The notes below the pieces were generated by a model. That model saw nothing but the letters and a program-made list of their open reading frames with translations. It was not told where the DNA came from and did no database searches. From the NCBI RefSeq assembly GCF_021353295.2, contig NZ_CP120635.1, positions 3,823,579 through 3,887,578 of the forward strand: a DNA stretch of 64,000 nucleotides, read 5' to 3'. Of the stretch, positions 1 through 9,353 are shown in pieces (the first letter of the stretch is position 1; the number at the start of each line of letters is the position of its first letter). This DNA is from Pseudodesulfovibrio thermohalotolerans (GTDB lineage: Bacteria > Desulfobacterota > Desulfovibrionia > Desulfovibrionales > Desulfovibrionaceae). Position numbers and translations under genes: made by a program.

Positions 1-1069
1 GCAGTTGCATGACGTCCATGGCGGCACGGACCATCTCGTTCAGGTCCACCTCGGCCACCTCGGCCTCGGTGGGCCGGGCGAAATTGAGCAGGCTGCGCAG
101 GACCTCGTCCAGCCGCCTGGATTCGTCCAGGATGATGGACAGCTTCTCCCGCGCCTTATCGTCCACGCCCCGACTGCGCATCAGCGAATTGGCGAAACCG
201 CTGATGGAAAAAAGCGGGTTGCGGATTTCGTGGGCCATGTAGGTGGACAGCTCGCCCACCGAGGCCAGCCGCTCGGCCTGTTGCAGGCGGTTCTCCATGG
301 ACCGCCGCTGGGTGATGTCCCGGCGCACGGCCACCACATGGTTCACTGCGCCGTCCTCGTCCGCGACCGGGCTGGTGTAGATTCGGAAATACTGCATCCG
401 CCCGTCGCCGCCCACCAGGCTGGTGGTGGTCTCGGCCGGAGTGCGGGTCTTCAGGGTCTTGAGGAAGGGGTCCTCCCACTCCTCGCATTCCCCCTCGACG
501 GTTCTGGTGAAAATCTCGCAGTAATGCCTGCCCACCAGGACCTTCTTGGGCAATCCGGAACGGTTCAGCACGGTCTGGTTCATGTCGAGCACCATGCCGT
601 CCCGATCCAGGAAGAGAATCTCCTGGTCCATCTGGTCCACAATGGTCTTGAGCATGTTCTGGGTGTGCAGCAGGTCCACCTTGCAGGCCACCCACATCTG
701 ATTGGAGGTCAGCAGCCTGATGAAGAAGCGGGCCGCACCGCGTTCCACCAGGGTGACGGAAGGGGGCAGGAAATTGCGCAATTCGTGCACCAGGCCCGGA
801 CGGCCCGTGGCCTCGATGACCATGTTGATCTCGGGGTGACTCCCGAGCATGGCCTTGTAGCCCGCATAGGTGGGGACCACCCGGCCCGCGTCGCTCGCCT
901 CGGGAAGCACGGACTCGCCGGGCAAGGCCACGGCCACCACGCCGATCTCCTTGAGGATATCGTCGTTGCTCCGATCCTTGAACATCTCCCAGAAGGCAAG
1001 CAGGGCGGGAATGTCGCCGATCACTCCGATGACATACCGCTTGTCGTCCAGTTCGGAACCCTCGAACAT
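1..1069 (-). CDS. PAS-domain sensor histidine kinase, 3' end outside window
   Basis: This is a two-component sensor kinase whose reading frame runs off the left edge; 356 residues are visible. It starts at an ATG preceded by GGAGG. Residues 1-125 resemble a Rossmann-type nucleotide or sugar dehydrogenase fold (GVIGDIPALLAFWEMF at 15-30, later VIEATGRPGLVHE) rather than a usual sensor domain. A PAS domain covers about 135-255 and ends in the PAC-like VRRDITQRR. The HisKA region carries the phosphoacceptor histidine in HEIRNPLF at about residue 280. No transmembrane segment is visible, so it is probably cytoplasmic. The ATPase domain lies outside the window. It is divergent from rimO across about 100 bases. 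The kinase call is firm; the ligand and partner regulator are unknown. Confidence 0.88.
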   Translation of the reverse strand, partial: MFEGSELDDKRYVIGVIGDIPALLAFWEMFKDRSNDDILKEIGVVAVALPGESVLPEASDAGRVVPTYAGYKAMLGSHPEINMVIEATGRPGLVHELRNFLPPSVTLVERGAARFFIRLLTSNQMWVACKVDLLHTQNMLKTIVDQMDQEILFLDRDGMVLDMNQTVLNRSGLPKKVLVGRHYCEIFTRTVEGECEEWEDPFLKTLKTRTPAETTTSLVGGDGRMQYFRIYTSPVADEDGAVNHVVAVRRDITQRRSMENRLQQAERLASVGELSTYMAHEIRNPLFSISGFANSLMRSRGVDDKAREKLSIILDESRRLDEVLRSLLNFARPTEAEVAEVDLNEMVRAAMDVMQL

Positions 1070-1172
1070 TTGACCTCCTCCCCATTCCTGTGCTCATGTG
1101 GCGCGCGCCAAGGCTGGACTTTGCCACGCCACAAGATTACCCCATTCAGGAAATGTTATCAAAGGAAATGAC

Positions 1173-2501
1173 ATGGCGAAAACAGCAGGAACTCCCGTGA
1201 GAACATACACCATCAGCCTGGGCTGCCCCAAAAACCGGGTGGACACCGAGCGGTTGCTCGGCGCGCTCGGCTCAAACATGGTCCCGGCCGATTCCGTGGC
1301 CGACGCCGACCTGGTGCTCATCAACACCTGCGGCTTCATCCAGCCCGCCATCGAGGAATCCGTGGCCACTATCCTGGACGCCGTCGGCGAGGCGGCGGAC
1401 ACCATGGAAGGGACAGGGCGCAAGCCGCTGATCTGCGTGGCAGGCTGTCTGGTCTCGCGCTACGGCCAGGACCTCAAGGACGAGCTGCCCGAAGTGGACC
1501 TGTGGCTGAACACCGAGGAGATCGAGCAGTGGCCCGCCATGGCCGCCAGCGCCCTGCGGGCCGACCTTCCCGGCGACACGCCGCGCAATCTTTCCACCGG
1601 CCCGGCCTATGCCTACCTCAAGGTTTCGGAAGGATGCTCGCACAACTGCCGGTTCTGCACCATCCCGTCCATCCGAGGCCCGCACCGGAGCTGGCCAGTC
1701 GATTTCCTGCTGAACGAGGCGCGGCTTCTGGCCGACCAGGCCCCCGAACTCATCGTGGTGGGCCAGGACTCCACGGCCTACGGCTCGGACCTCGGCCAGG
1801 GCAACGACCTGCCCGCCCTGGTCAAGGGGCTGGCCGCCATCCCGTCCCTGCAATGGCTGCGCATCATGTACCTTTACCCCGCCGGGCTGACCGAATCCCT
1901 GCTCGGCCTGTTGCGCGACACGGGCGCGCCGTTCCTGCCCTACTTCGACATTCCCCTTCAGCACGCCCACCCCGACGTGCTCGGCTCCATGGGACGCCCC
2001 TTTGCCCGCAACCCGGAGAAGGTCATCGAACGGGTCCGCCGCTTCTTCCCCGAGGCCGCCCTGCGCACCACCTTCATCGTGGGGTACCCCGGCGAGACCG
2101 AGGCGCATTTCCAGACCCTCAAGGACTTCGTCCGCCGCACCCGCTTCCACCATCTCGGGGTTTTCCCCTACTGGGCCGAGGACGGCACCCCGGCGGCGGC
2201 CATGGACAATCAGGTCCCGGACGAGATCAAGCTGGCCCGGCGCGACGAGCTCATGGCCATTCAGGCCGAGATCAGCGCCGAGATCATGGCCGGATACGTC
2301 GGCGAGACCTTGCCCGTGGTCATCGAACGGGAATCCGACGAATGGCCCGGCCTGTATGTCGGCAGAGCGTGGTTTCAGGCCCCCGAAGTGGACGGCGTGA
2401 CGTATGTGGCCGCGCCCCCCGACGAGCCTCTGGAACTCGGCTCCATCGTCGAGGTCGAGATCGATAAGGCCGAGACCTACGATCTGTCCGGACTGGTCTA
2501 G
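1173..2501 (+). CDS. rimO: Ribosomal protein S12 methylthiotransferase RimO
   Basis: RimO is a radical-SAM enzyme that adds a methylthio group to an aspartate of ribosomal protein S12. The 442-residue product has the expected order. The N-terminal MTTase domain has three iron-sulfur cysteines (C18 in SLGCPKNRVD, C53 in INTCGF, C92 in VAGC). The radical-SAM core has CSHNCRFC near residue 155, and a TRAM domain ends the protein. An in-frame ATG lies 25 codons upstream, but the start at 1173 has AAAGGAA in front of it and the family N-terminus follows directly. MiaB is the close relative; the SLGCPKNRVD opening favours RimO. Confidence 0.95.
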   Translation: MAKTAGTPVRTYTISLGCPKNRVDTERLLGALGSNMVPADSVADADLVLINTCGFIQPAIEESVATILDAVGEAADTMEGTGRKPLICVAGCLVSRYGQDLKDELPEVDLWLNTEEIEQWPAMAASALRADLPGDTPRNLSTGPAYAYLKVSEGCSHNCRFCTIPSIRGPHRSWPVDFLLNEARLLADQAPELIVVGQDSTAYGSDLGQGNDLPALVKGLAAIPSLQWLRIMYLYPAGLTESLLGLLRDTGAPFLPYFDIPLQHAHPDVLGSMGRPFARNPEKVIERVRRFFPEAALRTTFIVGYPGETEAHFQTLKDFVRRTRFHHLGVFPYWAEDGTPAAAMDNQVPDEIKLARRDELMAIQAEISAEIMAGYVGETLPVVIERESDEWPGLYVGRAWFQAPEVDGVTYVAAPPDEPLELGSIVEVEIDKAETYDLSGLV

Positions 2502-2661
2502 CCGCTCCCGCCTTGGGCGAGGATAGATATTCTCAATGGCAAATGGCCCGATAATGCGCATTATTTGTTTGTTACAACTCTGCGTCCAAGCTATCGTTTT
2601 ATCCATTTGTCCAGAACGGCTGTCCGTCAGCCCATTCCCTCAAGCCAGCAGGAGTCGCACA

Positions 2662-3489
2662 ATGAAACGTCTTTCCATTTTTCTCTGTCTTGCCCTGTTC
2701 AGCCTCGCGTTCGGCATCCAGGCCGCCAACGCCGACGGCCTGGACGCCTTCAAGAGCAAGGAAGGCACCATTTCCATCGCGGGCGGCACGGCCCATATCC
2801 CCGTCATGAAGGACGCCGCCAAGGCGATCATGAGCGCCAACCCGGCGATCAGGATCACCATCGCGGGAGGCGGCTCCGGCGTGGGCATCCAGAAGGTGGG
2901 CGAAGGGCTCGTGAACATCGGCAACTCCGGCCGCAAGGCCAGCGAGGCCGAAGTGTCCAAGTACGGCCTCGTCATGTTTCCCTTTGCCGTGGACGGCGTC
3001 GCCACGGTGATTCACGCCGACAACCCGGTCCAGGCTCTGACCGGCGATCAGGTCCGGGCCATCTTCGCCGGGGAAATCACCAACTGGAAGGAAGTGGGCG
3101 GCAACGACGGAGCCATCAACGTCTACGCCCGCGATGAATCCAGCGGCACCCGCGCGGTCTACTGGAAAAAACTCCTGAACAAGGGCACCGTCGTGGCCTC
3201 GGCCAACGTGGTCCCCTCCAACGGCGCCATGAAGCTGGCCGTATCCAAGGACCCCAACGCCATCGGCTACGTGTCCATCGGCCATCTTGACGGCAGCGTG
3301 AAGGCCCCCGACCTCGACGGCGTCCAGGTGAACCAGGAAGCCGCCAAGAGCGGCCAGTATCCCGTGGTTCGCAAGCTCTACATGAACACCAAGGGCGAGC
3401 CCGAGGGCATCGTGAAGAGCTTTGTCGAATACATCACCGGTCCTGACTGCGTCGAGTTCATCAAGGCCGCAGGCTACATCCCTTTCTAA
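2662..3489 (+). CDS. pstS: Phosphate ABC transporter, periplasmic binding protein
   Basis: This is the phosphate-binding subunit of the Pst importer, exported to the periplasm. The 275-residue product starts with a Sec signal peptide (MKRLSIFLCLALFSLAFG, cleavage probably after NA near residue 24). The mature part has glycine-rich phosphate-binding motifs typical of the PstS-2 group, AGGGSGVGIQ and a later DESSGTRAVYW. The start at 2662 follows AGGAG and gives a clean signal peptide; the frame is open further upstream. It is the first gene of pstSCAB. No clear Pho box could be read upstream. A strong hairpin follows the stop codon. Confidence 0.94.
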   Translation: MKRLSIFLCLALFSLAFGIQAANADGLDAFKSKEGTISIAGGTAHIPVMKDAAKAIMSANPAIRITIAGGGSGVGIQKVGEGLVNIGNSGRKASEAEVSKYGLVMFPFAVDGVATVIHADNPVQALTGDQVRAIFAGEITNWKEVGGNDGAINVYARDESSGTRAVYWKKLLNKGTVVASANVVPSNGAMKLAVSKDPNAIGYVSIGHLDGSVKAPDLDGVQVNQEAAKSGQYPVVRKLYMNTKGEPEGIVKSFVEYITGPDCVEFIKAAGYIPF

Positions 3490-3498
3490 CCAATTGAA

Positions 3499-3538
3499 CG
3501 GGTGAGGCGGTCCGCGTAGGGCCGCCTCACCCCGTTTT
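3499..3538 (+). terminator. Hairpin between pstS and pstC
   Basis: A 12-bp inverted repeat (left arm CGGGTGAGGCGG at 3499-3510, right arm at 3522-3533) is followed by four T residues. It sits inside the pst operon. It probably ends a fraction of transcripts or protects the pstS 3' end, giving more binding protein than permease. That role is inferred from position. Confidence 0.65.
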
Positions 3539-3543
3539 CGTCC

Positions 3544-4416
3544 ATGTATCGCACAGCAGACAGAAGAGCCGGTTCCCTCTGGCTCCTGGCCTGCCGCTCT
3601 TCGGCGGCCGTCACGGGTGCGGCTGTCCTGGCCATCCTTCTTTTTCTGCTCTGGTTCAGCCTGCCGCTTCTCGACGCCGACACGCTGTCGAAGCTGCTGT
3701 CCTGGGACTGGCGGCCGTTCCATGGCGGATTCGGCATCCTGCCCATGGTCGCAGGTTCGCTCCTGCTCTCCCTGTCCGCGCTCCTGCTCGCCTTTCCCGT
3801 ATCCGTCGGAATATGCTGCTTTGCGCACGGCATGGGGCCGTCCGGCCCGGCCGCGTGTCTGCTGCGGCTCGTGAAATTCATGACCAGCGTGCCCACCGTG
3901 GTCTATGGGTTCGTCGGCGTGTTCGTCCTCGTCCCGCTTCTGCGGGAGGCGTTCCGGAGCGGAAGCGGATTTTGCTGGCTGGCGGCGGCGGTGGGCCTGG
4001 CCGTCCTCATCCTGCCGACCATCGTGCTCATGCTGCACAGCCAGTTCATGCTCATCGAACCGCAGGTAAAGCTTACGGCCACGGCCCTGGGCATGAGTCC
4101 GGCGCAACGCCTTCTCCACCTGGTCATGCCCAACTCGGGCAGGGGCTTCGCGGCCGCCCTCGTGCTCGGGTTCGGGCGCGCCCTCGGCGACACCATGATC
4201 CCGCTCATGCTTGCGGGCAACGCGGCGCAGGTTCCCGGCTCCCTGCTCGAATCCCTCCGGGCCATGACGGCGCACATCGCGCTGGTGGTCGCGACGGACA
4301 GCCAGAGTCTCGCCTATCTCTCCCTCTTCGCCTGCGGGCTCATCCTGTTTCTGAGCACCACCCTGGTCAATCTCGGTCTGCAACTGCTTAAACGGCCCGA
4401 AGAGGACAAAGGATGA
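3544..4416 (+). CDS. pstC: Phosphate ABC transporter permease PstC
   Basis: This is an inner-membrane permease subunit of the Pst importer, 290 residues with about six hydrophobic segments. The binding-protein-dependent permease loop is visible as TATALGMSPAQRLLHLVMPNSGRG, followed by GFGRALGDTMIPLMLAGN, the typical PstC signature. No good ribosome binding site precedes the ATG at 3544, because the preceding bases belong to the intra-operon hairpin, so translation may depend on that structure or start slightly downstream. Its stop overlaps the pstA start (ATGA). Confidence 0.92.
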   Translation: MYRTADRRAGSLWLLACRSSAAVTGAAVLAILLFLLWFSLPLLDADTLSKLLSWDWRPFHGGFGILPMVAGSLLLSLSALLLAFPVSVGICCFAHGMGPSGPAACLLRLVKFMTSVPTVVYGFVGVFVLVPLLREAFRSGSGFCWLAAAVGLAVLILPTIVLMLHSQFMLIEPQVKLTATALGMSPAQRLLHLVMPNSGRGFAAALVLGFGRALGDTMIPLMLAGNAAQVPGSLLESLRAMTAHIALVVATDSQSLAYLSLFACGLILFLSTTLVNLGLQLLKRPEEDKG

Positions 4417-5288
4417 AGACCGGATACCGCCTCTTCTCCCTCTTCTGCTGGGCCTGCGCCCTGCTGCCCGTGGTCGGGGTGTTCGGCCTCGTCGTCTTTC
4501 TCCTGAAGCAGGGCTGGGGCGGACTCGGCCTGGAACTGTTTTTCGGCGACACCCCGCCGTTGGACGCCATATTCCGGTTCGCGCCCGTGTGGGACGGCAT
4601 CTGGCCCGCCTGCTTCGGGACGCTGGCCGTCACCGGGCTGGCCGCACTCACGGCCATCCCCCTCGGATTGTTCTGCGGCATTTACCTGAACGAATTCCCA
4701 CGCGGCCGCCTCTCCGGCATCCTGGATTTCTGCGTGAACCTACTGGCGGGAATGCCTTCCATCATCATGGGACTGTTCGGGTTCGCGCTCATCCTCTTTC
4801 TGCGCCACACGCTGGTTCCCGACGCGGGCACCGGCCTGTTGCTTTCTGGATTCTGCATGGGCCTGCTGGTCCTGCCCTATATGATAAAGTCCACCCAGTC
4901 CTCGCTGGGCGGCCTTCCCGAAGACCTCCGGCTCATGGGAACCGGGCTCGGCTTCTCCAAAAGCCAGACGATCCGCCACATCCTGCTGCCGTCCGCGGGC
5001 AGGGGAATCATGAGCGGGGTGGTCCTTTCCATAGGCCGGGCGGCGGAAGACACCGCCGTCATCATGCTCACCGGGGCCGTGGCCAACGCAGGGCTTCCGC
5101 GAGGGCTCTTCGACAACTATGAGGCGCTGCCTTTCTTCATCTACACGGTGGCCGCCGAATATCAGTCGCCGGAGGAACTGCAACACGGATTCGGCGCGGC
5201 GCTGGTGCTGCTTACCATGACCATGGGACTGTTCCTGGCCGCGCACGGACTGCACCACGCAATGGAGAAACGATGGAAACGGGGATGA
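4413..5288 (+). CDS. pstA: Phosphate ABC transporter permease PstA
   Basis: This is the second permease subunit of the Pst importer, 291 residues with six hydrophobic segments. The cytoplasmic loop with GTGLGFSKSQTIRHILLPSAGRG and the following SIGRAAEDTAVIMLTG match the PstA permease motif that docks on the ATPase. The start ATG overlaps the pstC stop by four bases and the 3' end overlaps pstB by 16 bases, so the three genes are almost certainly translationally coupled. Confidence 0.92.
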   Translation: MKTGYRLFSLFCWACALLPVVGVFGLVVFLLKQGWGGLGLELFFGDTPPLDAIFRFAPVWDGIWPACFGTLAVTGLAALTAIPLGLFCGIYLNEFPRGRLSGILDFCVNLLAGMPSIIMGLFGFALILFLRHTLVPDAGTGLLLSGFCMGLLVLPYMIKSTQSSLGGLPEDLRLMGTGLGFSKSQTIRHILLPSAGRGIMSGVVLSIGRAAEDTAVIMLTGAVANAGLPRGLFDNYEALPFFIYTVAAEYQSPEELQHGFGAALVLLTMTMGLFLAAHGLHHAMEKRWKRG

Positions 5289-6040
5289 ACACGGTTATTT
5301 CGATCCGGGACCTCACGGTCTCCTTCAAGGACAAGAAAGCCCTGTCCGATGTGAGCTTCGACGTCATGCCGAACGAACTGACCGTGTTGGTCGGCCGCTC
5401 GGGATCGGGGAAATCCACACTGCTCAGAGCCGTGAACAGACTCAACGAATGTTTCGAGGGATGCGAAACCAGCGGCGGCATATCCGTCCGCCTGGGCGGG
5501 GAAACGCTGGACGTCTATGCCTCCGAGACCGACCCGGAACGGCTTCGCAGCCGTGTGGGCATGGTTTTTCAGTCGCCCAACGTCCTGCCCATCTCCATTG
5601 AACGGAACCTGCTCCTGCCGCAAAAACTGGTGCGCGGCATTGGCGGGGCCAGAGCGCGTGAAGTCATGGAGCGGGTGCTGGAAGACGTCGGATTGCTCGA
5701 CGAGGTGAAGGACCGGCTCAAACAGCCTGCGGGCACCCTGTCCGGCGGCCAGCAACAACGGCTGTGCCTTGCACGGACCATGGCCCTGGAGCCGGAGATT
5801 CTCCTGCTCGACGAACCCACGGCGTCGGTGGACTACAAGTCCGTGGAGCATATCGAACAACTGCTCCTGCGGCTCGCGCCGACGCTGCCCATGCTGGTGG
5901 TCTCCCACAGCCTGGACCAGACGCGAACGCTGGCCGACCGGGTCATTCTCATGCGGGAAGGAAGAGTGGCCGGGACATGGAGCCGTACCGACCATGATGC
6001 GGAAACAGCGTTCGACGAGCTGCTTTCCACGACGTTTTAA
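5273..6040 (+). CDS. pstB: Phosphate ABC transporter ATPase PstB
   Basis: This is the ATP-hydrolysing subunit that powers phosphate import, 255 residues and cytoplasmic at the membrane. It has Walker A GRSGSGKST, Q-loop VFQSPNVLP, signature LSGGQQQR, Walker B LLLDEPTASVD and a switch histidine in VVSHSLDQ. The start lies inside pstA; a second in-frame ATG four codons later is also possible. No phoU or phoBR gene follows; the next gene is convergent serS, so Pho regulation must be encoded elsewhere. Confidence 0.94.
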   Translation: METGMNTVISIRDLTVSFKDKKALSDVSFDVMPNELTVLVGRSGSGKSTLLRAVNRLNECFEGCETSGGISVRLGGETLDVYASETDPERLRSRVGMVFQSPNVLPISIERNLLLPQKLVRGIGGARAREVMERVLEDVGLLDEVKDRLKQPAGTLSGGQQQRLCLARTMALEPEILLLDEPTASVDYKSVEHIEQLLLRLAPTLPMLVVSHSLDQTRTLADRVILMREGRVAGTWSRTDHDAETAFDELLSTTF

Positions 6041-6043
6041 GGC

Positions 6044-6077
6044 TGCGCCCGGACAGCCTTTCCTGTTGCCGGGCGCA
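6044..6077. terminator. Hairpin between convergent pstB and serS
   Basis: A 9-bp inverted repeat, TGCGCCCGG at 6044-6052 and its complement at 6069-6077, lies between the two convergent stop codons. There is no long T tract on either strand, so it may be a weak bidirectional terminator only. Confidence 0.4.
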
Positions 6078-6091
6078 CCGTGTGAAACGTC

Positions 6092-7372
6092 TTATTCGGG
6101 TTTGACCACTTCGAGGCCCCCCATGTAGGGACGCAACGCCTCGGGAATGACCAGCGAGCCGTCGGCCTGCTGGTAGTTCTCCAGAACGGCCACGAGGCAA
6201 CGCCCCACGGCCAGGCCGGAGCCGTTGAGGGTGTGGGGATACAGCTTCTTCTTGGAGTCCTTGGGCTGGAACCGGATGTTGGCCCGGCGCGCCTGGAAGT
6301 CCTCGCAGTTGGAGCAGGAGGAAATCTCACGGTACTTGCCCTGGCCGGGCAGCCAGACCTCGATGTCGTAGGTCTTGGCCGCGGAAAAGCCTATGTCGCC
6401 GGTGCACAGGACGATGGTGCGATAGTGCAGTCCGAGCAGCTCCAGGATGCGCTCGGCGGAGCGGGTCATCTTCTCCAGCGCCTCGTACGAGTGGTCCGGA
6501 TGGGCGAAGTTGACCATCTCCACCTTGTAGAACTGGTGCTGGCGGATGAGCCCCTTGGTGTCCTTGCCGTAGGAACCGGCCTCGGAACGGAAGCACGGGG
6601 TCTGGGCGCAGAACTTGACCGGCAGCTTTTCCTCGGGGATGACCTCGTCGGCAAAGATGTTGGTCAGCGGCACCTCGGCCGTGGGAATGAGGTAGAACTC
6701 GCGCTCGTCGGTGAGCTTGAACAGGTCCTCCTCGAACTTGGGCAACTGGCCCGTGCCGGTCATGGTCTTCTTGTTGACTATGAACGGAGGCAGAACCTCG
6801 GTGTAGCCGTGCTCGCCGGTCTGGGTGTCCAGCATGAGCTGCGCCAGGGCGCGTTCGAGCCGGGCGCACCAGCCGAAGCTGACGGAAAATCTGGCCCCGG
6901 CCAGCTTGGCCGCACACTCGAAGTCCAGGCCGCCAAGGGCGGTCCCTATCTCCCAATGCTCTCTGGGCTCGAAATCCATGACCGGCTTCTCGCCCCAGTA
7001 GCGCAGGACCGGGTTGTCCTCCTCGCCCGCGCCCTCGGGCACGGATTCGTGGGGGATGTTGGGCACGGACATCATCCAGTCGCGCTCGGCTTTCTCCACT
7101 TTGGCCAGATCCCTGTCGAGTTCCTTGGTGCGCTCGGCGACCTTGCCCATCTTGGCCAGCAGGTCCGAGGCGTCCTCGCCCGCCTTCTTGCGCTTGGCAA
7201 TTTCGGGGCCGACGGCGTTCTTCTCGGCCTTGAGGGATTCCACCTCGCCGACAAGTTGCTTCCGCCGGTCGTCCAGGTCGGTGAATTCGCTCACGTCTAT
7301 CTTGGAATGACGTTTCTCAAGGGCCTGGCGGACCTGGGCCGGGTTCTTCTGCATCAGTTTGAGATCAAGCAT
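6092..7372 (-). CDS. serS: Seryl-tRNA synthetase
   Basis: This class II aminoacyl-tRNA synthetase charges tRNA-Ser and tRNA-Sec with serine. The product is 426 residues, normal for the family. Residues 1-100 form the long helical tRNA-binding arm (many K/E heptads). The catalytic core follows, with motif 2 around [20 protein letters not shown] and motif 3 near [20 protein letters not shown]. The ATG follows GAGGAGATATTTTTGCC with adequate spacing. It is the last gene of a hisC-cmk-serS operon, 41 bases after cmk. Confidence 0.96.
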   Translation of the reverse strand: MLDLKLMQKNPAQVRQALEKRHSKIDVSEFTDLDDRRKQLVGEVESLKAEKNAVGPEIAKRKKAGEDASDLLAKMGKVAERTKELDRDLAKVEKAERDWMMSVPNIPHESVPEGAGEEDNPVLRYWGEKPVMDFEPREHWEIGTALGGLDFECAAKLAGARFSVSFGWCARLERALAQLMLDTQTGEHGYTEVLPPFIVNKKTMTGTGQLPKFEEDLFKLTDEREFYLIPTAEVPLTNIFADEVIPEEKLPVKFCAQTPCFRSEAGSYGKDTKGLIRQHQFYKVEMVNFAHPDHSYEALEKMTRSAERILELLGLHYRTIVLCTGDIGFSAAKTYDIEVWLPGQGKYREISSCSNCEDFQARRANIRFQPKDSKKKLYPHTLNGSGLAVGRCLVAVLENYQQADGSLVIPEALRPYMGGLEVVKPE

Positions 7373-7413
7373 GGCAAAAATATCTCCTCAATGGCTTAGA
7401 TATCGGGTGTATC

Positions 7414-8073
7414 CTAGGCCACGGCTTCTTTCAAGGCGGCCAGGACTTGGTCCCGGTCCAATTCCGTGGTGTCGATGACGATCGCGTCGTCCGCAGGCTT
7501 GAGCGGAGCAACGGGTCGATTGCGGTCCTGAGCGTCGCGTTTCGCGATCTGCTCCCTCAACTCGTCGAGGTCGGCGGGCTTGCCCATCCGTTCAAGCTGG
7601 AGGAAGCGACGCTGGGCGCGCTCCTCCACGGAGGCGTCCAGGAAAAACTTGTGCGGGGCGCCGGGAAAGACAACGGTGCCCATGTCGCGACCTTCGGCGA
7701 CCAGGGAGAACCGCTCCCCCAACGCCTGCTGGGCCTTTTTCAAAAAGTTCCGAACCACCGGCAGGGTGGCGATGTTCGAGGCCCACATGCCCACTTCCTC
7801 GGTGCGAATCTCGTTCCCGATGGGTTTGCCGTTCAGGGACAAGACCGAATCCTCACCCACGCCGGAGAGGCTGTACGCGAGCCCGTCGAGCGCCTTCTCA
7901 AGGTCCTCTTCGGACCAATTCCAGGCTCCTTTCCCGAGCTTCCAGGCCACGGACCGGAACATGGCCCCGGTATCCAGGTAGGGAATGGAAAGCAGCCGGG
8001 CCAGACGCTTGGCCATGGTGGACTTACCCACACCGGCCGGGCCGTCGATGGTCACGATCAGCGGGCTACCCAT
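7414..8073 (-). CDS. cmk: Cytidylate kinase
   Basis: This enzyme phosphorylates CMP and dCMP to the diphosphates. The 219-residue product has a P-loop near the N-terminus (DGPAGVGKST), the substrate motif LDTGAMFR, the arginine-rich AEGRDMGTVVFP segment and the lid RRFLQLERMG. The length is normal. Its start overlaps the end of hisC by 8 bases, so its translation is probably coupled to hisC. Confidence 0.95.
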   Translation of the reverse strand: MGSPLIVTIDGPAGVGKSTMAKRLARLLSIPYLDTGAMFRSVAWKLGKGAWNWSEEDLEKALDGLAYSLSGVGEDSVLSLNGKPIGNEIRTEEVGMWASNIATLPVVRNFLKKAQQALGERFSLVAEGRDMGTVVFPGAPHKFFLDASVEERAQRRFLQLERMGKPADLDELREQIAKRDAQDRNRPVAPLKPADDAIVIDTTELDRDQVLAALKEAVA

Positions 8074-9166
8074 TGAGGATGTCCCCCATCGCCTCGATGA
8101 ACTGCCGGTTCTCCCCGTCCGTGCCCACGTTCACGCGGATGCAGTCGCCCAGGCCGAAGCTCCCCAAGTGGCGGACGATGATGCCCCGCTCCAGGAGCGT
8201 CTGGAAAATCGACTTGGCGTCCATGGGCGGACGGAACATGACGAAGTTGGACTGGCTCGGCCAGACCTTGCAACCGAGCCTGGTCAGCTCCTTCGTGAAA
8301 TACTCGCGTCCGCGCATGACCACGCTCAGGGTCTCGTTGAAGAACACCTCGTCCTCCAGCGCGGCCAGCCCGGCCTCCTCGGCCAGCAGGTTGACCGTGA
8401 ACGGAATGCGCGCATTGGCGAGCAGCGCGGCGAGGTCAGCGGGCATGATCCCGTACCCAAGCCGCATACCAGCCAGGCCGTAAGCCTTGGAAAAGGTCCG
8501 CAGGCAGACCAGATTCTCAAACTTGTCGAAGGCCTGCACCGGAGAATAGGACTCGGGCGGCCAGGCGAACTCGATGTACGCCTCGTCCACCACCAGCAGG
8601 CAATCCTTGGGCAGCACGCCCGCAAGCACGCTCAGGTCCTCGACCCCGGCGGCCAGCCCCGAAGGGTTGTCCGGGCTGGTCACGATGACCATGGCCGTGT
8701 TCTCGTCCGCGGCCTCGGCCATGGCGTCCAGAGGCAGCTCGTACCCTTCGCCGCGCGGAACCTCGCGGTACTCCAGCCCGCACAGCTTGGCGCACATGCG
8801 GTACATGGCGAAGCAGTGCTCGTAGCAGACCACATTGGACTTGCCGGGGATGCCCTTCATGCGGAAAAGCATGTCGATAATCTCGTCCGATCCGTTGCCC
8901 ACCAGTACGCACTCCGCAGGCACTCCCGCGTTCGCGGCAATGGCCTCTACCAGCCGGGGCGTATGGTTCTCCGGGTACCGGAAGGCCCGCGCGGCGTTGC
9001 GCTCGATGGCCTTCTTCACCAGCGGCGACGTGCCGAGCGGATTCTCGTTGCTCGCCAGCTTGATGACCGAGGTCAATCCGTAACGGGCCTGAATCTGCTC
9101 GATGGTCAGACCCGGCACATACGGGGCGAAATCCAATATCTCCGGACGAACGGTAAATTTCCTCAT
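8066..9166 (-). CDS. hisC: Histidinol-phosphate aminotransferase
   Basis: This PLP enzyme of histidine synthesis converts imidazole-acetol phosphate and glutamate to histidinol phosphate. The 366-residue product has the HisC opening APYVPGLTIEQIQARYG followed by KLASNENPLG, the TSPDNPSG segment, and the PLP lysine in RTFSKAYGLAGMRLGYG. Two adjacent ATGs are present; the second (9166) has better spacing to GAGGAG. The frame is open further upstream into a hairpin repeat, but that part is not coding. It is the first gene of hisC-cmk-serS. HisC-like enzymes can also act on aromatic acids; the substrate is inferred from the family. Confidence 0.92.
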   Translation of the reverse strand: MRKFTVRPEILDFAPYVPGLTIEQIQARYGLTSVIKLASNENPLGTSPLVKKAIERNAARAFRYPENHTPRLVEAIAANAGVPAECVLVGNGSDEIIDMLFRMKGIPGKSNVVCYEHCFAMYRMCAKLCGLEYREVPRGEGYELPLDAMAEAADENTAMVIVTSPDNPSGLAAGVEDLSVLAGVLPKDCLLVVDEAYIEFAWPPESYSPVQAFDKFENLVCLRTFSKAYGLAGMRLGYGIMPADLAALLANARIPFTVNLLAEEAGLAALEDEVFFNETLSVVMRGREYFTKELTRLGCKVWPSQSNFVMFRPPMDAKSIFQTLLERGIIVRHLGSFGLGDCIRVNVGTDGENRQFIEAMGDILNG

Positions 9167-9204
9167 CATGCTCTCCTCAAAAAAAGGTGGCCTTGTCGGA
9201 CGGG

Positions 9205-9303
9205 CGTCTCCGACGGCCAGGGCGCCGCCCTGGACCCGCCAGAGAACCTTTTGAAAAAGGTTCTCTGGACTCTCCAAAACTTTTTATGTGCCTTCGGCAG
9301 ACT
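9205..9303 (+). repeat. Dispersed hairpin repeat, subtype I, copy 1
   Basis: The element has three hairpins in order. Stem 1 is CCAGGGC (9217-9223) with GCCCTGG (9227-9233). Stem 2 is a 14-bp arm at 9239-9252 with its complement at 9255-9268 and only two bases between them. A small TGCC/GGCA hairpin lies at 9289-9299, after the tract AAAACTTTTT. The same layout recurs at 63.6 and 63.8 kb, with paired base changes that keep the stems. It lies upstream of hisC. Confidence 0.85.
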
Positions 9304-9353
9304 TGTATGAACGCGATTGGTCATACGATCGACATTCCATTCCCATATCCTCA

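Noticed and set aside
1272..2606. 444-codon open frame on the minus strand opposite rimO
   Set aside because: It is antisense to a well-supported gene and shows typical shadow composition.
2502..2661. Pho box before pstS
   Set aside because: TTGTTACAACTCTGCGTCC has only partial matches to the two CTGTCAT half-sites; too weak to list.
2599..4383. Long open frame on the minus strand opposite pstS and pstC
   Set aside because: It is antisense to two clear genes, rich in H, G, R and Q, with no known motif; it is a by-product of GC-rich third codon positions.
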